DNA from: JAAYYY01 sp964602995
Lineage (GTDB): Bacteria; Chloroflexota; Anaerolineae; Promineifilales; Promineifilaceae
Length of the DNA: 42,583 nt
Direction of reading: 5' to 3'
Assembly (NCBI GenBank): GCA_964602995.1
Contig: CAZRTM010000019.1
Location: 1-42,583 of the forward strand
Part shown: one piece after another, positions 6,453 to 15,579 of the stretch
Position numbering within the stretch: position 1 is the first letter of the stretch
Layout of the letters: every line of letters starts with the position of its first letter
Program-made: the position numbers and the translations under genes
Notes under the pieces: generated by a model
What the model was told of the DNA's origin: nothing
What the model saw: the letters and a program-made list of their open reading frames with translations, nothing else
Database searches by the model: none

Positions 6453-9311
6453 ATGAAACGGAGACGTATATTCACAGTAACATTAGCGGCCAGCATCGCC
6501 CTCGTGTTCTTGCTCCTCGCTGCCACCCACGAAAATCTGATAGCTGGCTTCTGCCAGGGCCTCAGCGATACCGTTGCAAGTGAATGCCGTGGCGTCGCCG
6601 GTGCGCTGGCGACTGCTGGTGAGCAGAGAACTGTCGAAGCTGCTCAGACCGGTGAAAATGGCTGGTACACAGTGGCCGCCAACCCGCAACGAACCTCCTG
6701 GACACCCGAATCAATCCCCCAACGGTTGCGCCCGCTCTGGTTCAAGACTTTCGAGCCGTACATCCCACAGCGCGTACAGATCATTGCCGTCGATAACACC
6801 CTCTACATCTCCACATCCGCCGGGCTATACGCGCTGGACGCAACCACCGGAGACGAGCGTTGGGTCTATGCCACCGAAATGCCGCTGGGCCACTCGCCCA
6901 CTGTGGCCGGTGGCGTCGCCTATGTGGGCGGCTTCGACCATATGATTCACGCCATCGACACTGCCACCGGCAACGGCCTGTGGACCTTCGAGGCCGGCGC
7001 AGGCTTCCAAACCAATCCGCTCGTCGTTGGCGACAAACTTTACGCCGGCAATCGCGATGGCAGCTTCTATGCCATCTACATCAGCGGCCCCAATGAAGGA
7101 AAACTGGCCTGGAAATATGCCACTGGTGGGCCAATTCTCTACTCCGCCGCTTACCAGGACGGCGTCGTCTTCTTCGCGTCCAACGACAACCACGCCTATG
7201 CGCTGAACGCCGAGACCGGCGCTCTGGTGTGGAAATCGGAAAAGCTGCCTGGCGCAGGCTTCTACTCCTGGTGGCCCGTGGTCTATGAAGATCGCGTCAT
7301 CTTCTCCGGCAGCAACGCCTACCGTTCCGCAGGCGCTTTCGGCAACAGCCTGGCTCACACAGAGCTGGCGGAAATGTATCCGAACCGCGAAACGGAGTCA
7401 CGAGGAACCCTCATCGCCCCCCTGGGCGCCGCTCCCGGTAAATGGGCCAGCGGCACGCCGACGATTGATGCCAGCGGCATCATCCAATATTTCCAACAGA
7501 AACCGTGGCGGCGTACTGTCTTCGTTCTCGACCGCGCGACCGGCGCTGACATGGAAATTGCCCCTGTGTTGTGGACGGGCAACGACGGCGCTGCCAGCCG
7601 CTATCCGCCCGTCGTAGGCGCAGATGGTGTGCTCTACCAGCAGAACAATTACATGTCCTCGCCCGTCATCGCTGGCGGCCATATCACCGGCTGGCAACCC
7701 GGCGTCCCCTATATCTCCGTGGTAAGCTCTGACTGGGGCGCTATCGACGAGACGATGGCCGCCGCAGCCGGTGGAAACCTGGTCTACTGGAATCTCTGCT
7801 GTGACCGCCAGGCCGGCGCTTTCGACGTCACAATCCCAGAAACCGGCTTTGCAGAACGGTATAACAACGGCAAGAGGCCGCCGACCGGCCCGGCTGACAA
7901 GAACCGCGAATGGATTTACTTTTCCTACGATCTGGAAGAGAGAATCCCCGGTTACAATAAACGGTACTTCAACGCCAGCGATGATTACATTCAGGCCTAC
8001 AATGCGTTTGGCAGCCCCAATGGCGTCTACGGCTTCCACAACGACAACAACCCCCCGGTGCCACACAATGGGCGAGTCTATATGCACCGCAGCAACGCCA
8101 TTATCGCCTTCGCCCCTTCCGCGCCCGACAATCCGCCCGAACTGCCAATGGCACAGAGTGTGAGCGCCGCGCCGGTGGCCTCGACGCCATCTACGACATT
8201 ACTCCAACTGAAGCTGAAGACAGAAATCGACAAGATCCTCGCCGCCGGCCACCTGCGCCCCGGCTATATGAGCCACGGCCATTTCGATCTCCGCTCACAA
8301 ACACAGTGTGGCGACCAGCTTGTCGATTACTGGCACCAGCCCGCCGACACCTTTGTGACCCTGATCATGGCCTTGCCACATCTGCCGGAGACGACGCAAG
8401 AACAGGTAAAGCAATATCTTCAGGAAGAGTTCGCCGCCTATGCACCCTATGCCTATAACCATGTGGGCTGGAGTGAAGGGGCAGCGCGCGAATTCTTCGA
8501 CTTGCCGCCCGAGGTACAGGCCACCCTCCCCAACCACACACCTAACCCATTCCACGGGGCCTTCAAAAATAACGGCGGTTGGGAGCAGCAAGGCGTCTGG
8601 GGGCTTAACCCTTACAGTTTCTATGCCCTCTGGAAGTACGCCGAGCTTTTTGGCGGCGCGCAGCAGATATACGATGCCAGTAAGAACAAGTTAGAAACAC
8701 CACCTTCCGACGAACTTCTGCTCAAGATGCCCCTGGTGCACAACGCCTACATCGCCGGTTACATCGGGTACCTCAATCTGGAGACATTAGCCGGACAACC
8801 GGAATCAACAGCGGTCAAAAATGAGCTGACGCGCCTGATGCAGATGCGCGCACAACACTTCACCAAAGATTCTGCCTATGCCAACACCGCCTCCATACCC
8901 GCCGGCACCTACTGCCGCACATTGAGCGTTTCCAGCAACTTCCTCTATCTGGTGCCCGAGTTGGCCGATTACCTGCGCCAGCACGCCCTGCCCAAAGTTG
9001 TCAGTGCGCTGGACGAGTACGAAGAAGTGGCGCCGCTGTGGTTCGCTTCCTTCACCATCGACGGTTACGCCGAAAACGGCCACGCCGTCCTCTACGATGG
9101 GCACAGCATCTTCGCCGCCAAAGCCCTCATCTTCGACGAACCGCTGAGCGAGCTGGGCAAATATATCGACGTGCCCGTCTTTGCTCGCGGTGACCTCTAC
9201 TACATCCAGAAGCTGGTCCTCGCTCTGGAAAACGAGGGGTCGGTAGGATTCAGTGTCTACCAGACGTTTATTCCGACGGCGCTCCTACCTGAAGGGACAT
9301 CTTCGAGATAG
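6453..9311 (+). CDS. exported PQQ-like beta-propeller protein with C-terminal helical domain
   Basis: A 952-residue exported protein. Residues 1-25 look like a signal peptide or membrane anchor (MKRRR, then a hydrophobic run). PQQ/WD-like blades are clear at about 122-140 (GLYALDATTGDERW), 160-180 (HAIDTATGNGLW), 200-224 and 244-264 (AYALNAETGALVW), and the propeller continues less regularly to about 560. After a short Ala/Ser/Pro/Thr linker (about 565-595) comes a 350-residue region rich in helices and aromatic residues that I do not recognise; it has the look of an alpha/alpha-barrel. The propeller suggests a scaffold or ligand-binding role, since no dehydrogenase signature is seen. It is followed by the CBM9/DNRLRE gene at a short distance, so the two are probably one transcript. 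Confidence 0.8.
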   Translation: MKRRRIFTVTLAASIALVFLLLAATHENLIAGFCQGLSDTVASECRGVAGALATAGEQRTVEAAQTGENGWYTVAANPQRTSWTPESIPQRLRPLWFKTFEPYIPQRVQIIAVDNTLYISTSAGLYALDATTGDERWVYATEMPLGHSPTVAGGVAYVGGFDHMIHAIDTATGNGLWTFEAGAGFQTNPLVVGDKLYAGNRDGSFYAIYISGPNEGKLAWKYATGGPILYSAAYQDGVVFFASNDNHAYALNAETGALVWKSEKLPGAGFYSWWPVVYEDRVIFSGSNAYRSAGAFGNSLAHTELAEMYPNRETESRGTLIAPLGAAPGKWASGTPTIDASGIIQYFQQKPWRRTVFVLDRATGADMEIAPVLWTGNDGAASRYPPVVGADGVLYQQNNYMSSPVIAGGHITGWQPGVPYISVVSSDWGAIDETMAAAAGGNLVYWNLCCDRQAGAFDVTIPETGFAERYNNGKRPPTGPADKNREWIYFSYDLEERIPGYNKRYFNASDDYIQAYNAFGSPNGVYGFHNDNNPPVPHNGRVYMHRSNAIIAFAPSAPDNPPELPMAQSVSAAPVASTPSTTLLQLKLKTEIDKILAAGHLRPGYMSHGHFDLRSQTQCGDQLVDYWHQPADTFVTLIMALPHLPETTQEQVKQYLQEEFAAYAPYAYNHVGWSEGAAREFFDLPPEVQATLPNHTPNPFHGAFKNNGGWEQQGVWGLNPYSFYALWKYAELFGGAQQIYDASKNKLETPPSDELLLKMPLVHNAYIAGYIGYLNLETLAGQPESTAVKNELTRLMQMRAQHFTKDSAYANTASIPAGTYCRTLSVSSNFLYLVPELADYLRQHALPKVVSALDEYEEVAPLWFASFTIDGYAENGHAVLYDGHSIFAAKALIFDEPLSELGKYIDVPVFARGDLYYIQKLVLALENEGSVGFSVYQTFIPTALLPEGTSSR

Positions 9312-9349
9312 AGTAGACAGCTAGAGTTGATTTGAAGGAGTGGCGTTGC

Positions 9350-10774
9350 ATGTCAGGTATTAGTCGCGCCGTGAAAATTATCCCAATTCTATTCATGCTG
9401 GTGGGGATCGTCGTTGCTCTGTCCTTTCTGCAACCCGCGCCGGCCGCCGCAACCGAATCGCAACAAACAGGAACCAGGACGCCACGGGTCAACCTGCCCC
9501 ACGACGTCCCCGCCTCACAACGGGCCATCTTCTGGTTTGGTGACGTTTACCTGGAAAGCAACAGCGCCAATGTGCGCCTCGGTTATGACGATCAAGGGCT
9601 ACAGGTCCATGTCCACACCTTCGACCGTCACCTGCAGGTGAACATGACGCCCAGTCCCGGCGAGTTAACACAGTGGGATGCCATGACGCTCTACCTTGCA
9701 CCTTCGACCTCAGCTACGCGGCATCGGTTTGTAGGCCAACTGAGTGTCAATGCCAATTCGCGGGGCACAGGCACATACCAGGCTGCCTATCGCGACCAGG
9801 GCAGCGGCTGGGAAGCTGCAGACACCTCCTTTTCGACAGAAACTGGCTGGCGCGGTGATGGTATCAATGACCGGGTCGACGACCGTGGCTGGTGGATTGG
9901 ATTCCACATTCCCTTCTCTTCTCTGGGTCTGGCGAGTCCCCCGGCTCCCGGCGTTATCTGGCATGCGGCCCTTGAAATGCACGACCGCGACGCCGCTGCT
10001 GGCCCCCCGCTCCCTGTGCAAACCTGGCCAGAAACAATGAACCCTGACCAGCCAACCTCGTGGGCCGAGCTACACTTTGGCTTTCCGGCAGCCAGCACCC
10101 CGGCAGTAAAGCGCGGAGAGGTAACTGTGCGGCATGGTCTCAATGGCGCTGTCGTCCCCGACGCGCACGTGGGCGGCCACAGCCTCTGCGGCAAAGAGAC
10201 GCCATTCTGGACAGAGTGGGGCCACGCCAACTATGCCCAATACGGGCAGATCAACATTCAAAACCAGTGGGACGTCGCCGATTGGCCCTGCTACTCACGC
10301 TACTATGTTACTTTTCCGTTGGACGCCATCCCTGCTGATGCCGATGCCATCACCTCCGCCACACTGACCATGTACCAGTTCGGAAGCGCCGGTCAGGATT
10401 ACGATCCGCCGCCGCCATCCTATATCCAGGTACTGACCATAGACGAGCCGTGGGTTGAAGAAACCATCACCTGGAACAACTCCCCGGCTGCCGTGGAAAA
10501 TCACAGCGGCGCCTGGGTCGAGCCGTTCTTTGGAGATGACTACTTTCCTGGCCGCGCAATCACCTGGGACGTCACGCGCGCCGTCGCCCAGGCCTTCGCG
10601 GCCGGGGAACCGCTACGCCTGGCCCTCTACTCGGCAGACACTGCTTACCACAGCGGTCGTTACTTCTGGTCTTCCGACGTCCAGGAGGCAGGGCGGCCGC
10701 GGCTGGATATCTCCTGGGGTGAATTTGTCGACCTGCCCAACGCCCACTTTGTCCCCTTCCTCACAGGCCGCTAG
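9350..10774 (+). CDS. exported CBM9-like and DNRLRE domain protein
   Basis: A 474-residue secreted protein. I chose the ATG at 9350 because AAGGAG (9335-9340) lies 9 bases upstream; the frame also runs from a TTG at 9332. It has a signal peptide of about 33 residues ending near PAPAAA. Residues of about 40-230 resemble a family 9 carbohydrate-binding (DOMON-like) sandwich. The rest is a DNRLRE domain: IPADADAITSATLTMYQF, then EPWVEETITWNNSP, then a closing TWDVT and RPRLDISW. Such domains occur in cell-surface and matrix proteins and are not enzymatic by themselves. It is probably co-transcribed with the PQQ-like gene. Its stop codon overlaps that of the convergent gene at 10771. Confidence 0.82.
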   Translation: MSGISRAVKIIPILFMLVGIVVALSFLQPAPAAATESQQTGTRTPRVNLPHDVPASQRAIFWFGDVYLESNSANVRLGYDDQGLQVHVHTFDRHLQVNMTPSPGELTQWDAMTLYLAPSTSATRHRFVGQLSVNANSRGTGTYQAAYRDQGSGWEAADTSFSTETGWRGDGINDRVDDRGWWIGFHIPFSSLGLASPPAPGVIWHAALEMHDRDAAAGPPLPVQTWPETMNPDQPTSWAELHFGFPAASTPAVKRGEVTVRHGLNGAVVPDAHVGGHSLCGKETPFWTEWGHANYAQYGQINIQNQWDVADWPCYSRYYVTFPLDAIPADADAITSATLTMYQFGSAGQDYDPPPPSYIQVLTIDEPWVEETITWNNSPAAVENHSGAWVEPFFGDDYFPGRAITWDVTRAVAQAFAAGEPLRLALYSADTAYHSGRYFWSSDVQEAGRPRLDISWGEFVDLPNAHFVPFLTGR

Positions 10775-12021
10775 ATCTGGATGGTCCTGGCCCTCGCCGG
10801 CGCTACCTGGGCCAACCAGGCCTTGACGGCGGTCACAGCAAAGATGAGCAGCGCCGGAATGGCGGGTATACTAACGCGGGTCCCGCCATAGAAGACCAGA
10901 GCGGTCAGCAAATAAACCACAACCAGCACTATTGCCGACAACGCGCCATTCTTACGCCAGTTGCGCCACATGCCCATCAGCGCCGCGAAAAGGAAAACAG
11001 CGTACAACAGATCAAGCAGAATGGCCGCACGACCGAACGGCGAGTTTTCTGTTTCCAGAGCCACTGGCGAAAGGAAGCGGTAGAGCTTCTTGGGCAGCAG
11101 CAGCAGCGCCTCTCGTGGGTTTTCCTCGATCCAACGTCTGGCCTGTGCGCGCAACGCCCGATCTGACTCCACCTCCGTCATCCCCTCTATGGGAAATGTC
11201 CAGGCCGAGCCGCCATTAGCGTCGGGGTTATTGCCAGCATAGAAGTTCGAGCCAGCGCTGGTCGTCAGCAGCACGAACTCGCCATGCACAGCCTGGTTGC
11301 GCAGGGACCACGGGAGAAGCACCAACAACAAAGTGGCCAGAACCACCAGCCCGCGCTTGAACGCCTCCACTCGCCTTAGGAGCAGAAGTGCGCCAAGTAG
11401 CAACGGCATAAAAATCACGACCTCAGGCCGCACCAGGGTTGCCAGACCCAACAAGATACCGGTGGCAGCCAGCCGCAGCGCCGAAAATGGCTGCTCCAAC
11501 GACACGGTCCACAACCACAACGCCAGCCACAAAAGGAGCAGGAACAGCGTCTCTGAATAGACCCAGGGTGTTATGTAGATGAGCAGCGGGTTCACGGCGA
11601 CCGCTGCAGCGCTGAGGAGGGCCACCGGGACGCTAAAAAGGCGCTCCGTGAAACGGAATATGGCCAGGCAAAGCAATGCGCCCAGCACCGCCTGCACCAG
11701 CCCTACGGCAGTGATGCTCTCGCCGAACAGGAAATAGACGCCTGCCACAAAAAACGGATAACCGGGCAGGCGATAGGAGGTCGGGAAACCATCGTCCCAG
11801 CTAAATCCCTCGCCCGACAGCAGATGTTTGGCCAGCAGGTGATAACCAGACGCATCCCCGTGCAGTGGGTTTTGGCGCAACAGCGGATCGACCTGTGGGG
11901 CAACCAGCACGTAAAGCACGCGCAACACCAGCGCCAGTAGCACAACCGATAACAAGATACGCTCTGATTTCTGCTCCACCTTATTGGCCCAATCGCCTAC
12001 CCGCTCATACCAGATAGACAT
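10771..12021 (-). CDS. PMT/ArnT-like membrane glycosyltransferase (GT39/GT83 type)
   Basis: A 416-residue polytopic membrane protein of the PMT-2 superfamily, which transfers sugars from polyprenyl-phosphate carriers outside the membrane. The first helix is followed by an external loop with the conserved acidic site (HGDASGYHLLAKHLL) and PTSYRLPGYPFF. About ten further helices follow, with YSETLFLLLLW in the middle. The frame opens far upstream (12333), but that stretch overlaps the next gene and reads as shadow sequence; the ATG at 12021 (MSIWYERVGDW) leaves 35 bases between genes and fits the family start. Paralogous to the neighbour at 12057. The sugar and acceptor are unknown. Confidence 0.85.
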   Translation of the reverse strand: MSIWYERVGDWANKVEQKSERILLSVVLLALVLRVLYVLVAPQVDPLLRQNPLHGDASGYHLLAKHLLSGEGFSWDDGFPTSYRLPGYPFFVAGVYFLFGESITAVGLVQAVLGALLCLAIFRFTERLFSVPVALLSAAAVAVNPLLIYITPWVYSETLFLLLLWLALWLWTVSLEQPFSALRLAATGILLGLATLVRPEVVIFMPLLLGALLLLRRVEAFKRGLVVLATLLLVLLPWSLRNQAVHGEFVLLTTSAGSNFYAGNNPDANGGSAWTFPIEGMTEVESDRALRAQARRWIEENPREALLLLPKKLYRFLSPVALETENSPFGRAAILLDLLYAVFLFAALMGMWRNWRKNGALSAIVLVVVYLLTALVFYGGTRVSIPAIPALLIFAVTAVKAWLAQVAPARARTIQI

Positions 12022-12056
12022 ACTTCTTACCCCCGTTTCGATGCTTATTTCGATGC

Positions 12057-13442
12057 TTACCCCTTCTCTGGCTCCAATAGACCCTCGTTTGCTCCCACCA
12101 CTGCACCCTCCGGCGCGAACAGGCGTCGCGCTAACGTGACCAATGCGGCCGCAGCAAAGACAAGCAGCACACTGTCCACTGGCAACCGGTAACGCACCAA
12201 TGCCCAGGAGAGGAGATGGATAGCTGTGTAAAGAAAAACAAACAAATAAAGGAGGATGTCTGGCGTGGCAAGGCGCGCCAGGCGACCATCCTCGGCCTGC
12301 TGCTGCCGGCCACCCCGGAGCACAGCCAGCCACAGCCCATATAGCATAAAGGGCAGGAAGAGGCCGAAGCTCAACACGCGCGAGAGGTTACTGATCATAC
12401 CTGAGCTTTGGGAGGGCCAGAACATGAAATAGGCCGGAACGCGGCTCAGCGAGAGCAACGCATAGCGGAGTGGATCTTCCAGTACAAAGCCGATGCCCCG
12501 CTGCATCAACGCCTGCTCCAAAGCGGCTTCATCCAGCGAGCGCAGCTCGGCCGGAATGAGATCCTGATAGCTGCCCATTTCAGGTGGCAAAATCGGTTCG
12601 AAGTGGGCGCCGTAAATGGGATGGTTGGCCCAGAAGAAAGCGTAGCCGGCGTTGGTGTTGAGCAGCACAAAGCGGTTGAATCGTGTGTAGTTATAGACAG
12701 TAAAGGGCAGGATGAAACCGGCCACAATCAGCGCCGTCAGCAGGAGCGGGCGCCAGGGAAGCGCCCGATAGCGACGATAACGCGCCCAGACGGTCCACAG
12801 TAAGAGGAAGGGAAACAGCAACAAGAATAGCTGGCGCAAAAGCACGGCTGCGGCCAGCGCCAGGCCCAGCCAGACGGCAACGCCACGCACCTTCTCTGGC
12901 TCCACCTCTGCCAACCGTATCAATAACCAGAGCACGGCCAGGACGGCAACGATGTAAAACGCTTCTGTCATCAGCGCGGCCGAATAGTAAATGAAGTAGA
13001 TGTACACCGCGCTCAGGGCCGCTGCTGCCAGACCCACTACCTCACCGAATAGGGAGCGTCCAATCTTCCAGGTAAGGTATGGTTGTAGAATGGCCACAAT
13101 GAGCGCCTGCAGAACGCGGGCCACAAACGGCTGCACCCCGACGACGGCATACACGGCCGTCAGGAATAAGGTGTAGAGATAGCTCCAGTGCGCCGTGGGG
13201 CTGCCGGCTGCGGTCACCGGCCACCAATTCTCGCCAAAAGTAAAGCCGTAACCCTCCAACACGCGCAGGGCCAGTGTGTGATACGAGACCTGGTCGTGCG
13301 TGCCCGGCAACGGGGTGACATCCTGCCCAAAGTAGAGAGCAGCAGCCACCCGCGTTAGGATAGAAACGAGGACGATGCCCAGTAGGAAAACTTTGCGCTC
13401 ACGCCGTTGTATCAGTTGCTTAATTGCCAGCTTAATTGCCAT
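12057..13442 (-). CDS. PMT/ArnT-like membrane glycosyltransferase
   Basis: A 461-residue polytopic membrane protein of the same superfamily as its downstream neighbour. The first helix is followed by the loop GTHDQVSYHTLALRVLEGYG, where the Asp is the likely catalytic acid, then multiple helices. The N-terminus is basic (KQLIQRRERK). I prefer the ATG at 13442 (MAIKLAIKQL), 5 bases after the preceding GT stop; an earlier start at 13469 would overlap that gene by 22 bases. The tandem pair may add two different sugars, or act on different lipid-linked donors. Confidence 0.85.
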   Translation of the reverse strand: MAIKLAIKQLIQRRERKVFLLGIVLVSILTRVAAALYFGQDVTPLPGTHDQVSYHTLALRVLEGYGFTFGENWWPVTAAGSPTAHWSYLYTLFLTAVYAVVGVQPFVARVLQALIVAILQPYLTWKIGRSLFGEVVGLAAAALSAVYIYFIYYSAALMTEAFYIVAVLAVLWLLIRLAEVEPEKVRGVAVWLGLALAAAVLLRQLFLLLFPFLLLWTVWARYRRYRALPWRPLLLTALIVAGFILPFTVYNYTRFNRFVLLNTNAGYAFFWANHPIYGAHFEPILPPEMGSYQDLIPAELRSLDEAALEQALMQRGIGFVLEDPLRYALLSLSRVPAYFMFWPSQSSGMISNLSRVLSFGLFLPFMLYGLWLAVLRGGRQQQAEDGRLARLATPDILLYLFVFLYTAIHLLSWALVRYRLPVDSVLLVFAAAALVTLARRLFAPEGAVVGANEGLLEPEKG

Positions 13443-13447
13443 ATCGC

Positions 13448-14638
13448 TTACCGGTAGATGGCATCCCACGCCTCATAAACGTGACGCCAGTCATAACATC
13501 TCTCTACGGTGGCTCGCCCGCCCTGCGCCAGCCGTTGTCGCAGGTCAGCATCGCGCAAAAGCCGGACCGTCGCTGCCGCAAATTCCGCTTCCGTGTCGGC
13601 CAAAAGCAAATTCTCACCGTCACGGCCGGCCAGCCCCTCCGCGCCAATGGTTGTGGAGACCACAGGCAGGCCCCAGGCCCAGGCGTCGAGGATCTTGACG
13701 CGCATACCGCCACCCGCGTGCAGGGGCACGATGAAGACAGCCGTCTCGCTCAGATAAGGTTGAAGGTCGCGCACGAACCCGGGCGCCTCAAGCTGAGGAA
13801 CCGTCGCCGGATCAAGCTCGGCTGGCGGATCTTTGCCGATAACGGTGAGCCGGGCATCCGGAACAAGATCCACAACCCGGGGCCAGACCTGCGAGACAAA
13901 CCAGCGCACACCATCGGCGTTGGGAGGCCAGTGCAGACCGCCGAGAAACGTAACCCGGCAGGCATCCGGCGCGCGCTGAACCACCGTTTTCTCATCAGGG
14001 TTGATGCAGATGGGGATAGTCAGCCCACCGTCGGCTCCCAATGCAGCGCGGTCCTCGCTGGTCACCCACACGACGCGGTCGAAACGGGCGCAAACTTCCT
14101 GTTCATAGCGCTCCAACAACGCGCTTTCCCGCCTGAACATCTCCTTCAGCAGTTGGTTCTCACTGCTCTCCGCCAGCCGTTGGGCAATGACAAAGACCGC
14201 GTTATGTTGGTCCAGAACCAGAAGAGGGCGCTGTCCTGCGCCGTTTCCATTGTTGCCAGCAGCCAGCGCATACTGCGCCATCCACAACTGGTCTACGTGA
14301 ATGGCGTCGAAATGGCCCGACGTTACGAGAGCGCCGATCTTGCTGTGCATGGCGGGCACATGATCACGAGCAATGAGAAAAGGCGACCGGCTCATGAAGC
14401 TGCGGCCCATATGCCACAAATCACGAACGCGGGAGCGAATCATGGGCGCCGTGTGCACGGCAGTGCAGTAACGCAGCATATGCTCAATATCTTCGGCCCG
14501 GTCGGACGAACGCCGGAAGGCAACCAACGTAATCTCGTGGCCGCGCTGTGCCAGATATTGAATCAGATGATAACTGCGCACCTTAGGCCCCGCGTCTGCA
14601 GGGTAGGGTATGAGCTGTGAAAGAAAGAGAATGCGCAT
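13448..14638 (-). CDS. GT4 family glycosyltransferase
   Basis: A 396-residue GT-B glycosyltransferase. The N-terminal MRILFLSQLIPYPADAGPKV and the mid-protein VTFLGGLHWPPNADGVRWF are typical of the group annotated as GT4 with a glycosyl-trans-1_4 domain. The donor site region reads VPLHAGGGMRVKILDAWAWG, in which the usual Glu of the EX7E motif is replaced by an ILDAW layout common in this subgroup. The ATG at 14638 matches the family start. A GTG at 14659 would give a GTGA overlap with the upstream gene and cannot be excluded. Confidence 0.87.
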   Translation of the reverse strand: MRILFLSQLIPYPADAGPKVRSYHLIQYLAQRGHEITLVAFRRSSDRAEDIEHMLRYCTAVHTAPMIRSRVRDLWHMGRSFMSRSPFLIARDHVPAMHSKIGALVTSGHFDAIHVDQLWMAQYALAAGNNGNGAGQRPLLVLDQHNAVFVIAQRLAESSENQLLKEMFRRESALLERYEQEVCARFDRVVWVTSEDRAALGADGGLTIPICINPDEKTVVQRAPDACRVTFLGGLHWPPNADGVRWFVSQVWPRVVDLVPDARLTVIGKDPPAELDPATVPQLEAPGFVRDLQPYLSETAVFIVPLHAGGGMRVKILDAWAWGLPVVSTTIGAEGLAGRDGENLLLADTEAEFAAATVRLLRDADLRQRLAQGGRATVERCYDWRHVYEAWDAIYR

Positions 14639-14655
14639 GGTTACATTGTGGGCGA

Positions 14656-15579
14656 TCACATTGTGGGCAGTGCCCTGAGCAAGGAGAGATAGCTGCTTGC
14701 AAGCTGCAGGTGTTGCTGGCGTTGCTCTCCCCGCTGCAACAACGCCAGCGGGCTGAGGGCCAGGCGCGCCAGCGCCGCGGCAGCCAGCACCGCTTTATAG
14801 AGAACGGCTCCCGCACGCCCCTTATGAATGCGGAAGTAGAGCAGCTTGCTGCGGTAAAGCTCCAGGAACATCTCGCGCGCCACCTGGCGCGTGCTCTGCC
14901 CGCCGTAATGCACCACTTCGGCCGTGGGAACCCAGAAGAGCCGCCAGCCAGCCGCCTGGACGCGGTGGCAGAGGTCCACCTCTTCGGTATACATGAAATA
15001 TTGCTCGTTCAGAGAGCCTGCCTCGTCCAGCGCCGCCCGGCGCAACAGTAAACAGGCTCCTTTGATAACATCCACCTCAACCACTTCCCCACTCTCCCAA
15101 CGCGCCGGGGGGTAGCTGGAAAGAGGCCACACGTTGTCCGCGTGGAACAAACGCCACCATTCGCGGAACAGCGTCGGTCGTGGCTGGCAGGAAATTTGCA
15201 GCGTGCCATCCTCGTTGAGCAGCCGCGGCCCTACCGCCCCGGCCTCGGGCCGGGCGTCCATGAAATAGACGAGAGCCATCAGAGCGCCGCGCCGGATTTC
15301 TGTGTCCGGGTTGAGCAGCAGAACATATTGCCCCGTGCTGGCGCGAATACCCTGGTTATTGGCCGCAGCAAAGCCCACGTTGCCCTCGTTACAGATAAGG
15401 TGTACGTCCGGGAAGCGCCTGGCGATTGCTTCGGCGCTGCCATCACTCGACGCATTATCGACGACGATCACCTCTGCCTGGCCGGGGCCAAAGCGCGCCA
15501 GCTCCTCAACCAGGGAGTCCAGGCAAGCCAGCACAAACGCGCGCGTATTCCAGTTGACAATGACGATGGACAGTTTCAT
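14656..15579 (-). CDS. GT2 glycosyltransferase (rhamnosyltransferase-like)
   Basis: A 307-residue GT-A inverting glycosyltransferase of the WbbL/rhamnosyltransferase type. MKLSIVIVNWNTRAFV opens the Rossmann-like fold, VIVVDNASSDGSAE carries the nucleotide-binding Asp, and LLLNPDTEI contains the DXD-like metal site. YTEEVDLCHRVQAAGW is the acceptor-side ED motif with the catalytic base candidate. The C-terminal 70 residues are hydrophobic and basic, so it may associate with the membrane. It overlaps the ligase gene upstream by 4 bases (ATGA). Confidence 0.9.
   Translation of the reverse strand: MKLSIVIVNWNTRAFVLACLDSLVEELARFGPGQAEVIVVDNASSDGSAEAIARRFPDVHLICNEGNVGFAAANNQGIRASTGQYVLLLNPDTEIRRGALMALVYFMDARPEAGAVGPRLLNEDGTLQISCQPRPTLFREWWRLFHADNVWPLSSYPPARWESGEVVEVDVIKGACLLLRRAALDEAGSLNEQYFMYTEEVDLCHRVQAAGWRLFWVPTAEVVHYGGQSTRQVAREMFLELYRSKLLYFRIHKGRAGAVLYKAVLAAAALARLALSPLALLQRGEQRQQHLQLASSYLSLLRALPTM

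Noticed and set aside
12022..12333. 104-codon N-terminal extension of the PMT-like gene at 10771
   Set aside because: It overlaps the upstream PMT-like gene out of frame and lacks membrane or family features; the ATG at 12021 fits better.
13436..14620. 394-residue plus-strand open frame
   Set aside because: It is antisense to the GT4 gene, shows no family motif and reads as a shadow frame of GC-rich coding DNA.
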